Shown: positions 20,553 to 29,951 of the stretch, one piece after another | Layout: every line of letters starts with the position of its first letter | Position numbering within the stretch: position 1 is the first letter of the stretch | Origin: an uncultured Clostridia bacterium | GTDB taxonomy: Bacteria; Bacillota; Clostridia; TANB77; CAG-508 | NCBI GenBank assembly: GCA_947626605.1 | Contig: CANQSV010000007.1 | Span: 1 to 62,637 of the forward strand | Direction of reading: 5' to 3' | Length of the DNA stretch: 62,637 nucleotides | The notes under the pieces: model-generated | Told to the model about the DNA's origin: nothing | What the model saw: the letters and a program-made list of their open reading frames with translations, nothing else | The model's database searches: none | Program-made: the position numbers and the translations under genes

Positions 20553-21023
20553 ATGAATAGAATGAAACAATTCGGCACGTATGCTCTAATGGTCATAGTA
20601 TTTTGGATTTTATCAGATGTTTTAATATATTTTGGACTAATAGGTATGTATAAAAATTTTTCTGGAAAAGTAACTACCGAATCACCCAAAATAACAATTA
20701 ATGAATCAAAAGCTACAAGACAAAGTGGTTTTATAAGAGGAACAATTAAAAATGATACTGATAGTAAGATTGAAGAAAAGTATATAAAAATAGATTTATA
20801 TTCTGAAAGAGATACATATTTAGGAAGTAAATATTTAAAAGTAGAAAATCTTGAAAGTAATCAAGAAATTCCTTTTGAATCAAGATTTAATTTCTCAAAT
20901 ATTTATAGATATGAGGTAAGTGCTGTAGATAAAGAAAGAGAATATACAGATAAAGAACTTATATCAGATGAATATAAAGATAGATTTTTAACAGGATTTT
21001 TAATTACAACCTTATTTTTTTAG
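20553..21023 (+). CDS. Membrane-anchored FxLYD-like protein
   Basis: The 156-aa protein has an N-terminal hydrophobic anchor (residues about 8-30) and then one beta-rich domain at about 48-130. The pattern GFIRGTIKNDTDSKIEEKYIKIDLYSE resembles the FxLYD fold, a small extracytoplasmic domain of unknown function. A hydrophobic C-terminus (FLTGFLITTLFF) follows. It is a single gene with its own promoter. Confidence 0.6.
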   Translation: MNRMKQFGTYALMVIVFWILSDVLIYFGLIGMYKNFSGKVTTESPKITINESKATRQSGFIRGTIKNDTDSKIEEKYIKIDLYSERDTYLGSKYLKVENLESNQEIPFESRFNFSNIYRYEVSAVDKEREYTDKELISDEYKDRFLTGFLITTLFF

Positions 21024-21061
21024 AGTAGTATAATTGTGAAAAAAATAAAATGTAAAAAGTA

Positions 21062-21125
21062 TTGAAATATATAAACATATGTAATATAATCGTAACGAAC
21101 TTGCAACAAGTTCGTTACTTTTTGT
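21062..21125 (+). promoter_or_regulatory. Promoter abutting a perfect 12-bp palindrome
   Basis: TTGAAA (21062-21067) and TATAAT (21085-21090) are 17 bp apart. One base later a perfect 12-bp inverted repeat begins (GTAACGAACTTG, loop CAA, CAAGTTCGTTAC; 21092-21118), followed by TTTTTTG. Transcription would start inside the left arm. It is either a terminator for the preceding gene or an operator over the start site of the mreB-type gene. Confidence 0.6.
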
Positions 21126-21203
21126 TATGAAATTAAAATTTCTTGGATAAAATAATTAGTAGAAAGAAAATTTTAAATTCATCTATAGGAAAGGGTGGAA
21201 GCA

Positions 21204-22205
21204 ATGATAGGCTTTGGACAAGATATAGGAATAGATTTAGGAACAGCAACTGTAATCGCATATGTTAAGGGTAAAGGAATTGTTCTAAGAGAACCTTCTG
21301 TGGTAGCAGTTGATAACAATACAGGAAATGTATTAGCTGTTGGTCAAGAAGCAAGAAGAATGTTAGGGAGAACACCAGGTAATATTGTTGCTACAAGACC
21401 TTTAAAAGATGGAGTAATTTCAAATTATACAGTAACAGAAAAAATGCTAAAACATTTTATAAATAAAGTATGTGGTAAATTTTTATTTGCACCAAGAATA
21501 ATGATTTGTATACCATCATTAGTAACAGAAGTAGAAAAGAAAGCTGTAATAGATGCAGCTTCACAAGCAGGTGCAAGAAAAGTATATTTAATAGAAGAGC
21601 CAATAGCAGCAGCTATTGGAGCTGGTCTTGACATATCAAAACCATGTGGAAATATGATAGTAGATATAGGAGGAGGTACTACCGATGTTGCAGTAATTTC
21701 GCTAGGTGGTTCAGTAGTTAGTACTTCTATTAAAGTTGCGGGAGATAAGTTTGATGAAGCAATAGTAAAATATATAAAGAAAAAACATAACATAATAATA
21801 GGGGAAAGAACAGCCGAAGATTTAAAAGTTAATATAGGTTGTGTATATCCAAAAATTCAAGATATGGAATTAGATGTAAGAGGAAGAGATTTAAGTACAG
21901 GTTTACCTAAAACAATAACAGTTCATTCAAGTGAAATGTTAGAAGCGTTAATGGAACCAGCACTTCTAATAGTAGATGCGGTACATTCAGTATTAGAAAA
22001 AACACCACCAGAACTTGTAGCAGATATTAGTGATAGAGGAATATATATTACAGGTGGAGGAGGCTTAGTTGATGGACTAGATAAGCTTCTTCAAGAAAAA
22101 ACAGGAATTAATGTTATGATAGCTCAAGATGCAGTATCATGTGTTGCACTTGGAACGGGAAAAGCTCTAGATAATTTAGATGCATTAGAAAGTAGAAGAA
22201 AATAA
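21204..22205 (+). CDS. mreB: MreB/Mbl-family rod-shape actin
   Basis: The 333-aa actin-fold ATPase has the phosphate-1 motif DIGIDLGTATV, the phosphate-2 motif DIGGGTTDVAVIS and the adenosine motif GIYITGGGGL. MreB-type filaments guide wall synthesis along the cell side. mreC and mreD are absent next to it, so it may be a stand-alone Mbl/MreBH-like paralogue. I choose ATG 21204 (MIGFGQDIG); GTG 21195 overlaps the AGGAAAGGG ribosome binding site. mtaB follows after about 28 bases. Confidence 0.93.
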   Translation: MIGFGQDIGIDLGTATVIAYVKGKGIVLREPSVVAVDNNTGNVLAVGQEARRMLGRTPGNIVATRPLKDGVISNYTVTEKMLKHFINKVCGKFLFAPRIMICIPSLVTEVEKKAVIDAASQAGARKVYLIEEPIAAAIGAGLDISKPCGNMIVDIGGGTTDVAVISLGGSVVSTSIKVAGDKFDEAIVKYIKKKHNIIIGERTAEDLKVNIGCVYPKIQDMELDVRGRDLSTGLPKTITVHSSEMLEALMEPALLIVDAVHSVLEKTPPELVADISDRGIYITGGGGLVDGLDKLLQEKTGINVMIAQDAVSCVALGTGKALDNLDALESRRK

Positions 22206-22233
22206 AGATTAAAATATAGAAAGAGAGAGGAAT

Positions 22234-23554
22234 ATGAGCGATTATAAAAATAGAACTATAGCTTTTTGTACATTGCGGTTGCAAAGTAAATCAATATGAA
22301 ACAAATGCAATGGAACAAAAATTTCTAAATGCAGGTTATAATATAGTTCCATTTGATAAAATTGCTGATATTTATATAATAAATACTTGTACTGTTACGA
22401 ATATGTCTGACAGAAAATCAAGGCAAATGCTAAGAAGAGCAAAACAATTAAATGAAAATGCAATTATTGTAGCATTAGGGTGTTATGCTCAAGTTGGAAA
22501 AACAGAGTTAGAACAAATACCAGAGATAGACTTGATTTTAGGAAATAATGAAAAAGTAGATATAGTAGAACATATCAATCAATATATAGAAAATAAAGAA
22601 GCTCAAACTGATATTACAGATGTAATGAAGCAGATAGAATTTTTGGATTTTGGCTCAGTTACTCATAGTGAAAAAACAAGGGCAGTTATAAAAATTCAAG
22701 ATGGTTGTGATAGATTTTGTTCATATTGTATAATTCCATATGCAAGAGGCAGAGTAAGAAGTAGAAAACCAGAAAGCATAATAGAAGAAGTAAAAAGTAT
22801 AGCAAAAAAGGGAATAAAAGAAATTGTAATAACTGGAATTCATATAGCATCATATGGAAAAGATTTTAAAGATGATATAGGTTTAATAGATATTTTGGAA
22901 GAATTAAACAAAATAGATGGAATAGAAAGAATAAGATTAGGGTCTTTAGAACCATCTATTATAACAGAACAATTTGTTGGAAGACTAAAAAAATTAGATA
23001 AAATATGCAATCATTTTCATTTATCACTTCAAAGTGCTTGTAATGAAACTTTAAAAAGAATGAATAGAAAATATACAATAGAAGAATTTAAAAATTGTGT
23101 AAATCTTCTAAGAGAAAACTATGAAGAAGTAGCACTTACAGCAGATGTAATAGTAGGTTTCCCAGGGGAAACAGAAGAAGAGTTTAAAATTACATATGAA
23201 AATCTAAAGCAAATAGATTTTTATAAAATGCACATATTCAAATATTCTAAAAGAAAAGGCACAAAAGCAGCAGAAATGCCAAATCAAATAAGTGGAGAAA
23301 TTCAAGAAGAGAGAAGTAAGATCCTTTTAAAACTTTCAAATGAAAATCAAACAGAAATAAATAAAAGATATATAGGAAAATATGTAAATGTTTTGTTTGA
23401 GGAAGATGATGGAAAGTACTTTAAAGGACATACAACAAATTATATAATGGTAAAAATTCCAAAGGAAGAAGTAAAAGAAAATTTAGAAAATGTAATTAAA
23501 AAAGCGAAAATAGTGAATATGGAAAATGAAGATTTAATTGGAACGTTAAAATAA
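22234..23554 (+). CDS. mtaB: MtaB tRNA methylthiotransferase, +1 frameshift at CGG
   Basis: This radical-SAM methylthiotransferase converts t6A37 to ms2t6A37 in tRNA. The frame opens at ATG 22234 (GGAGA-type site AGAGAGG upstream) as MSDYKNRTIAFCTL, then meets CGG at 22276-22278 and stops soon after. If the C at 22276 is skipped the reading becomes TLGCKVNQYETNAMEQ, the family N-terminus. The rest stays open to 23554, with INTCTVTN, LGCYAQV, the radical-SAM CDRFCSYC motif and a C-terminal TRAM domain. Starting instead at ATG 22310 would lose the first of the three cluster-binding cysteines. It is either a programmed/tolerated frameshift or a one-base error. Confidence 0.88.
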
Positions 23555-23599
23555 TAGGAGATGACATCTTGTAATCTTGATGAAACTAATACCTGAAAT

Positions 23600-23745
23600 A
23601 TTATATTACGAATTTTCTATGTTTTTTCGTAGCGAGCTCGTGTGGGGACCGACGAGTTAGAAAATATAAAAGAAATGTATCATCAGATGCATTTCTTTTT
23701 ATAGTTTCTACGAAGTTGGGACGAGCGAGAAAAAAGCATAGAAAA
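23600..23745. repeat. Imperfect palindrome enclosing a terminator
   Basis: Outer arms TTTTCTATGTTTTTTC and GAAAAAAGCATAGAAAA flank inner GAGCTCGT/ACGAGC-like blocks. At the centre AAAAGAAATGTATC pairs with GATGCATTTCTTTT (23668-23699), a good bidirectional terminator between convergent mtaB and the next gene. Confidence 0.65.
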
Positions 23746-23758
23746 TGCTTTTCCTTAA

Positions 23759-24193
23759 TTACAAATATTTTTTTAATGTTTCAACACTATCTTCTTGCAT
23801 AGTAACAAACTCATTTAGTATTTGTTCAACATTTGGAGCTAAATTTTTATTTTGATTAAGAAGACGTCTTCCTTCTATAATTCCCATGTTAGTACCTTGC
23901 ATAAGTAATTCAGAAAGTTTTGAATTGCTTTGATCAGTCATAGTTTTCATTTGAACACCATACCAAGTCATCATTTTATTCATAGGACTAGTTTCATGAG
24001 GCTCTTTAGAGCTATAGTTAGCATACAAATTATTAACTCGCCTAGAAATATCTTTGTATTTGTTATATTCTAAATCTAAAACTTTTTTAAATTCTACATC
24101 GCCAACTTTACTAACAACATAATCTATAGCATCCATTCCCATAGTTGCACCTTTATTTACTTCATCTAAAACATTTAAATTATTATTTTCCAT
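23759..24193 (-). CDS. Small helical protein of unknown function
   Basis: The 144-aa soluble protein appears all-helical with long amphipathic helices (about 10-60 and 80-140), of the kind seen in four-helix bundles. No catalytic motif is visible. I start at ATG 24193 behind GGGAGG; the longer in-frame start would translate the ribosome binding site. It has its own transcription unit between convergent mtaB and the capA-type gene. Confidence 0.65.
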   Translation of the reverse strand: MENNNLNVLDEVNKGATMGMDAIDYVVSKVGDVEFKKVLDLEYNKYKDISRRVNNLYANYSSKEPHETSPMNKMMTWYGVQMKTMTDQSNSKLSELLMQGTNMGIIEGRRLLNQNKNLAPNVEQILNEFVTMQEDSVETLKKYL

Positions 24194-24401
24194 AAAAAAT
24201 CCTCCCAATAATACTTGTTAGTTTGATAATTAAAATTTTAGTGAATTGCGAATTTAGGGTAGCGATAGCTACGAGCAATGAACAAAAATTTTCAATTATT
24301 AAACTAACTAACTTTTTTCTTTTATTTTATAACGACCATGTATAGTAAATAATATTTCCAAAATAAAGAAAAATATTCATATTATTCAAGAGGATTTTTA
24401 A

Positions 24402-25673
24402 TTATTTAGATAAAGGCACAACGTACATATCTTTATCCATTTTCTGAACTATTTTTTTATAAGTATTATAAACTGATTTATAATTACTCATGTATTTTGC
24501 AATATCTGGATGACTAAAAGGAACAACCTTAAAGTTTCCCCAAGTAGACTGATTATAATAAGCATAAAGTAATTGGTTTTGGACATCATCTACAGAAATT
24601 TTAACATCATCACCTTTAGATGTTTTGGTTACAGTAAAGCTAGTCATTAATCCAACAGATTTATTATAATTCTCATCTTGATATTGAGCAGATAAGAAAT
24701 TACCAAGAGAATATATTACAAGAGTATCATCAATCCATGTAACAGGTTGGATAACGTGAGGGTGAGTTCCTATGATAACATCAACATCATGATCTGCTAA
24801 AAATTCAGCAGCATCTACTTGATATTTAGTAGGTGTATGAGTATATTCAACACCCCAGTGCATTGCAACAAGTAATACGTCAACTTTATCACGAACTTTT
24901 TCAATATCTTTTTCAACTTGCTTTTTATATTCTTGATATTTTGTATCTTTATCAGGATCGTTTATATTTAAATCAGTAGGCCAAACATTAACAAGATATT
25001 CTTTACCTTCAGGAACAGGAATACCATTTGTTCCATAAGTATAATTTAACATGGCATAAGTAATGCCATTAATTTCTTTAACAACTACTTCGTCTCTTGC
25101 TTCAAAGGAATCATAACTTCCAACAGCTAGAACATCATCTTGTTTATCCCAGTAAGCTCTTGAATTTAAAACTGCTTTTGAACCACTATCAAGTGTGTGA
25201 TTTGTAGATAAGCTAACTAAATTAAAGCCAGCATCTAACATAGCATCTCCAGCTTCTTGTGGAGAGTTGAACGCAGGATAATTAGAAAGACCAAGTTCTG
25301 TTCCACCTAATATTGTTTCTTGATTATAATATCCAACATCATAATCCTTTACAATATCTTTTACATAAGTAAGCATTGGCTTAAAATCATATCCTTTATT
25401 ATTAGCATTTTTATGAGCATCATCATAAACACTGCTATGAATTAAATAATCTCCAACGCAAACGAAAGATGCGGATGTAGTTTCTTCTTTAGGTTCTTGA
25501 ACTTGTTGGTCTACGTTTTTTTCATTCCTATTAGAAGATAAAGCAGTATTTTGATTATCTTTGAAAATATAAGTTTTTACATACACAAAACCAAATATAA
25601 TTAAAGCTAAAACTAAAAAACATAATAACAATCGAGAAATAAAAATCCCTTTATTTACTCTACGTTTTGACAT
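24402..25673 (-). CDS. CapA-family protein (metallophosphatase fold)
   Basis: The 423-aa protein has an N-terminal membrane anchor (residues about 10-31) and a low-complexity linker, then a CapA/PgsA domain at about 70-400. Motifs are FVCVGDYLIHSS, LSTNHTLDSG, LLVAMHWGVEYTH, IIGTHPHVIQPV and YSLGNFLSAQ, with the expected metal-ligand Asp, Asn and His residues. CapA proteins are linked to poly-gamma-glutamate or other surface polymer handling. No capBC genes are near, so this is probably an envelope enzyme of unknown substrate. AGGAGG precedes ATG 25673. Confidence 0.88.
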   Translation of the reverse strand: MSKRRVNKGIFISRLLLCFLVLALIIFGFVYVKTYIFKDNQNTALSSNRNEKNVDQQVQEPKEETTSASFVCVGDYLIHSSVYDDAHKNANNKGYDFKPMLTYVKDIVKDYDVGYYNQETILGGTELGLSNYPAFNSPQEAGDAMLDAGFNLVSLSTNHTLDSGSKAVLNSRAYWDKQDDVLAVGSYDSFEARDEVVVKEINGITYAMLNYTYGTNGIPVPEGKEYLVNVWPTDLNINDPDKDTKYQEYKKQVEKDIEKVRDKVDVLLVAMHWGVEYTHTPTKYQVDAAEFLADHDVDVIIGTHPHVIQPVTWIDDTLVIYSLGNFLSAQYQDENYNKSVGLMTSFTVTKTSKGDDVKISVDDVQNQLLYAYYNQSTWGNFKVVPFSHPDIAKYMSNYKSVYNTYKKIVQKMDKDMYVVPLSK

Positions 25674-25821
25674 ATAAACCTCCTATGTTTTTATATTAAT
25701 AATTTTATAAAAGAATTATACAGTATAAAAACAAAAAATCATAGAGTTTAAAAGAATTTTTTTGAAACAGCAATATATTAAATCCAAACTAGTATAATGC
25801 AACATTTTTAGCCGATTTCTC

Positions 25822-25850
25822 TTGAAAAAAGTTGAAAAATAGTATATGAT
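25822..25850 (+). promoter_or_regulatory. Probable purL promoter
   Basis: TTGAAA (25822-25827) and TATGAT (25845-25850) are spaced 17 bp. I see no purine riboswitch or PurR-box pair in the 215-bp region. Confidence 0.5.
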
Positions 25851-25890
25851 ATAAATGTATTTTTAGTTGAAAAAATAGGGGGTTTTTTAA

Positions 25891-28800
25891 ATGCAAGTAA
25901 AAAGAATCTATGTGCAAAAAAAAGACGGATTTGACATTGAAGCAACTGGTATTTTAAAAGATATACGAGAGAATTTACAAATTACAAATCTAGATAAAGT
26001 TATAGTTTATAACAGATATGATGTTTCAGGAATATCTGATGAAACTTTCGAGAAGGCAAAAAATACAATTTTTTCAGAGCCACAAGTAGATGTATGTTTT
26101 GAAGAAAAAATAGAAACAGATAAAAACGATAAAGTATTTGGTATTGAATTCTTACCAGGACAATTTGATCAAAGGGCTAATTCATTAGCAGAATGTTTAC
26201 AAATTTTAACGGAAAAGGAAAGACCAATAACAAAAACAGCAAAAATATATGTTTTAAAAGGAAATGTTTCAGATAAGGAAGTAGAGAAAATAAAAAAATA
26301 CTTAATTAATCCAGTAGACTCAAGAGAATGTGCATTAGAAAAACCAAATGAAATAAAAGAAGAATTTGAAGTACCAGAAGATGTAGCTGTAATAGAAGGA
26401 TTTACTGAAATGACAGAAGAAGATTCTGAAAAATTTTATAAGAAATATGGATTTGCAATGGATTTTGCAGATTTAAAATTCTGTCAAAAATATTTCAGAG
26501 ATACAGAAAAAAGAAATCCAACTATAACAGAAATGAAAATGATAGATACATACTGGTCAGACCATTGTAGACATACAACATTTTTAACAAAACTAGAAAA
26601 AATAGATATAGAATGGGATTTATTAGAAAAAGTATATAAAGAATATTTACAAGCAAGAGTAGATGTTAATGACAAAAAAGATGTATGCTTGATGGATCTT
26701 GCAGTAATAGCTGCAAAAGAATTGAAAAAGCAAGGATATTTAAAAGATTTAGATGAATCTGAAGAAATAAATGCTTGTAGTTTCAAAGCAACAATAGAAG
26801 TAGATGGAAAAGAAGAAGAATATTTAATAATGTTCAAAAATGAAACACATAACCATCCAACAGAAATAGAACCTTTTGGAGGAGCTGCAACATGTTTAGG
26901 AGGAGCAATTAGAGATCCATTATCAGGTAGAGTATATGTATATCAAGCAATGAGAATATCAGGATGTGGAGATCCTAGAAAGAGTGTAGCAGAAACTTTA
27001 CCAAATAAATTACCACAAAGAAAGATAACAAACGAAGCAGCAAGAGGCTATAGTTCATATGGAAATCAAATAGGACTTGCAACAGGTCAAGTAGCAGAAA
27101 TTTACCACCCAGGATATGTTGCAAAGAGATTGGAATTAGGAGCTTTAATAGGAGCTGCACCAAAAGAAAATGTAGTTAGAACAAGACCAATTCCAGGAGA
27201 TATAGTAGTACTTCTTGGAGGAAAAACAGGTAGAGATGGTTGCGGTGGAGCAACAGGTTCATCAAAAGCACATAATAGCGAATCATTAACTTCTTGTGGA
27301 GCAGAAGTGCAAAAAGGAAATGCTCCAGAAGAAAGAAAAATACAAAGATTATTTAGAAATCCTGAAGCAACAAAATTAATTAAAAGATGTAATGATTTTG
27401 GAGCAGGTGGAGTATCTGTAGCTGTTGGAGAACTTGCTGATGGACTAGAAATAAATTTAGATAAAGTACCTAAAAAATATGAAGGCTTAGATGGAACAGA
27501 ACTTGCAATTTCAGAATCACAAGAAAGAATGGCAGTTGTTGTAGCAAAGGAAAATGTAGAAAAATTCACACAATTAGCAGAAGAAGAAAATATTGAAGCA
27601 ACAATAATCGCTACAGTAACAGAAGAACCAAGAGTAAAAATGTATTGGAGAGGAAAAGCAATTGTTGATGTATCAAGAGATTTCTTAAATACTAATGGTG
27701 ATGTAAAAAGAACAACTGTAAAAGCAGTAAAACCAGATTATGAGAATTCATATTTTAAAGAAGAAAAAATAGAGAATATAGAGAAAAAGTGGAAAGAAAC
27801 AATTCAAGATTTAAATTGCTGTTCACAAAAGGGATTAGTAGAAAGATTTGATAGTACAATAGGAGCAGGAACAGTAGTAATGCCATTTGGAGGAAAACAT
27901 CAATTAACACCAGCAGAAGGAATGGTATCAAAAATTCCAGTTTTGAATGGAAATACAGAAGCAGGAACAATAATGACATTTGGATACAATCCATATTTAG
28001 CAAGTTGGAGTCCTTTCCATGGAGCAATATTTGCAGTTATAGAATCTGTAACTAAATATGTAGCTCTAGGTGGAGATTATAAAAAAGCATGGTTAACATT
28101 CCAAGAATACTTTGAAAGATTAGGAAATACACCAGAAAGATGGGGCAAACCATTCTCAGCATTGATGGGAGCATATTTAGCACAAAAAGAATTAAAAATA
28201 GCATCAATAGGTGGAAAAGACAGTATGTCAGGTTCATATAATGAATTAGATGTACCACCAACATTAGTATCTTTCTGCGTAGGAACAGTAGATACAAATA
28301 AAGTAGTAACAAATGAATTTAAAAATGTAAATTCAGAAGTTATGTTATTAAAAACAAAAATGACAGATGAATTATTACCTGACTTTGAAGACTTAAAAGA
28401 AAATTATGAAATAATAAACAAATTAATAAAAGACGAGAAAATAGTAGCAATTAGCACAATAAAACAAGGTGGAATAGCAGATGCTATTACAAAAATGGCA
28501 ATAGGAAATAAAATAGGCTTTAAATTCGATGAAAAAGTAAATACACAAGAGTTATTTAATCCAGCATATGGAAGCTTTATAATAGAATTAAAGCCAGGAG
28601 TTAAAGAAGTAGAAAAAGCAAGTAAGTTAGGAGAAACTATAAAAGAAGAAAACATTGTTATATCAAAAGAAGTTTCACTAAACTTAGATGAATTAATAAA
28701 ATTATGGGAAGAGCCACTAGAAAAAGTATTCCCAACAAAAGCAGAAAGTAAATATACAGAAATAAAAAATATAGCAAGTGATAAAGTTTGTAATATAGTA

Positions 28801-29616
28801 GCACATGAAAAATTTGCAAGACCAAGAGTATACATTCCAACATTCCCAGGAACAAACTGCGAATATGATTCAGCAAAAGCTTTTAGTGATGCTGGAGGAA
28901 TAGTAAGTACTACAATATTTAAAAACTTAAAACCAGAACATATAGAAGAATCAATAAATAAAATGGTTAAAGAAATAGAAAATGCACAAATAATCATGAT
29001 ACCAGGAGGATTTAGTGCTGGAGACGAACCAGACGGATCAGGAAAATTCATAAGTGCAGTATTTAGAAATCAAAAACTAAAAGAAGCTATTCATAAGCAT
29101 CTAAATGAAAGAGATGGATTGATGTTAGGAATTTGTAATGGTTTCCAAGCATTAATAAAATTAGGATTAGTACCATATGGAAAAATAACTGAGATGGATG
29201 ATACAATGCCAACACTAACATTTAACACAATAGCAAGACATAGTTCATGTTTTGTAAACACAAAAGTAGTTTCAAAATTATCACCATGGTTCAACAAAGT
29301 AAATTTAGGAGACACATTTGCAGTTCCAGTTTCTCATGGTGAAGGAAGATTTGTAGCAAGTAAAGAAGTATTAGAAGAATTAATAAAAAATGGACAAGTA
29401 GCTACACAATATGTAGACTTAAATGGAAATGCAACATATGATATAAGATACAATCCAAATAATTCTCTATATGGAATTGAAGGAATCACAAGCCCAGACG
29501 GAAGAGTATTAGGAAAAATGGGACACTCAGAAAGAGCATATAAAGACTTTGTAAAGAATATTCCAGGAAATAAGGATCAGAAGATATTTGAGGCGGGTGT
29601 TGAATACTTCAAATAA
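25891..29616 (+). CDS. purL: Phosphoribosylformylglycinamidine synthase, single-chain
   Basis: The 1241-aa protein is the long type of FGAM synthase: PurS-like N-terminus, two PurM-like halves (linker DTYWSDHCRHTTF near 213-225; ETHNHPTEIEPF near 316-327) and a C-terminal glutaminase (VYIPTFPGTNCEYDSA, catalytic GICNGFQAL). It converts FGAR, Gln and ATP to FGAM in purine synthesis. Single-chain PurL is known in Clostridia as well as proteobacteria. A GGGGGG-type ribosome binding site precedes ATG 25891. purB follows about 335 bases later, beyond a repeat cluster. Confidence 0.95.
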   Translation: MQVKRIYVQKKDGFDIEATGILKDIRENLQITNLDKVIVYNRYDVSGISDETFEKAKNTIFSEPQVDVCFEEKIETDKNDKVFGIEFLPGQFDQRANSLAECLQILTEKERPITKTAKIYVLKGNVSDKEVEKIKKYLINPVDSRECALEKPNEIKEEFEVPEDVAVIEGFTEMTEEDSEKFYKKYGFAMDFADLKFCQKYFRDTEKRNPTITEMKMIDTYWSDHCRHTTFLTKLEKIDIEWDLLEKVYKEYLQARVDVNDKKDVCLMDLAVIAAKELKKQGYLKDLDESEEINACSFKATIEVDGKEEEYLIMFKNETHNHPTEIEPFGGAATCLGGAIRDPLSGRVYVYQAMRISGCGDPRKSVAETLPNKLPQRKITNEAARGYSSYGNQIGLATGQVAEIYHPGYVAKRLELGALIGAAPKENVVRTRPIPGDIVVLLGGKTGRDGCGGATGSSKAHNSESLTSCGAEVQKGNAPEERKIQRLFRNPEATKLIKRCNDFGAGGVSVAVGELADGLEINLDKVPKKYEGLDGTELAISESQERMAVVVAKENVEKFTQLAEEENIEATIIATVTEEPRVKMYWRGKAIVDVSRDFLNTNGDVKRTTVKAVKPDYENSYFKEEKIENIEKKWKETIQDLNCCSQKGLVERFDSTIGAGTVVMPFGGKHQLTPAEGMVSKIPVLNGNTEAGTIMTFGYNPYLASWSPFHGAIFAVIESVTKYVALGGDYKKAWLTFQEYFERLGNTPERWGKPFSALMGAYLAQKELKIASIGGKDSMSGSYNELDVPPTLVSFCVGTVDTNKVVTNEFKNVNSEVMLLKTKMTDELLPDFEDLKENYEIINKLIKDEKIVAISTIKQGGIADAITKMAIGNKIGFKFDEKVNTQELFNPAYGSFIIELKPGVKEVEKASKLGETIKEENIVISKEVSLNLDELIKLWEEPLEKVFPTKAESKYTEIKNIASDKVCNIVAHEKFARPRVYIPTFPGTNCEYDSAKAFSDAGGIVSTTIFKNLKPEHIEESINKMVKEIENAQIIMIPGGFSAGDEPDGSGKFISAVFRNQKLKEAIHKHLNERDGLMLGICNGFQALIKLGLVPYGKITEMDDTMPTLTFNTIARHSSCFVNTKVVSKLSPWFNKVNLGDTFAVPVSHGEGRFVASKEVLEELIKNGQVATQYVDLNGNATYDIRYNPNNSLYGIEGITSPDGRVLGKMGHSERAYKDFVKNIPGNKDQKIFEAGVEYFK

Positions 29617-29621
29617 AACGT

Positions 29622-29741
29622 GTTGAAAAATAATTGCGTTTTGACGTTGTTAAACTTCACTGCGAAAATCCTCAACGTACCAACGTACGCCTCCGGTTTT
29701 CTTGCTCGTTTGCCTAGTCAAAATCACAATTCTTTTCCAAC
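29622..29741. repeat. 120-bp inverted repeat, family C copy 1
   Basis: Ends GTTGAAAAATAATTGCG and the near complement of it (ATTCTTTTCCAAC) enclose a GC-richer centre with CGTACCAACGTACG. A longer copy lies at 39459-39631 and a one-ended fragment at 47506-47540. It begins five bases after purL and may act as its terminator. Confidence 0.75.
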
Positions 29742-29779
29742 GATAAAAATGTATAAAATGTTTTTGAAAATATATTTTG

Positions 29780-29885
29780 TGTAGGGGTCGGCGTCCTCGA
29801 CGACCCGTACAGCACAAAAAGTAGAGATGTTAATAAAGCAAATAAAACAATAACGAATTATGTAGGGGCGATTAGTAATCGCCCA
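29780..29885 (+). repeat. TGTAGGGG-family half copy plus short hairpin unit
   Basis: A half unit (29780-29833) carries TGTAGGGGTCGGCGTCC, CGACGACCCG and GTAGAGATGTTA without the right arm. At 29861 a second head TGTAGGGG runs into a different hairpin, GGGCGATTAGTAATCGCCC. The shared head with a variable hairpin is typical of this window. Confidence 0.75.
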
Positions 29886-29951
29886 CCAAAAGAAAAATAA
29901 TTAATAATGAAAAATGAATAATTATTGTATAGAAATAATAAGGAGAGAAAG

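Noticed and set aside
21092-21118. LexA box in the mreB-upstream palindrome
   Set aside because: GAAC and GTTC are present but 9 bases apart, not the 4 of the Gram-positive SOS box.
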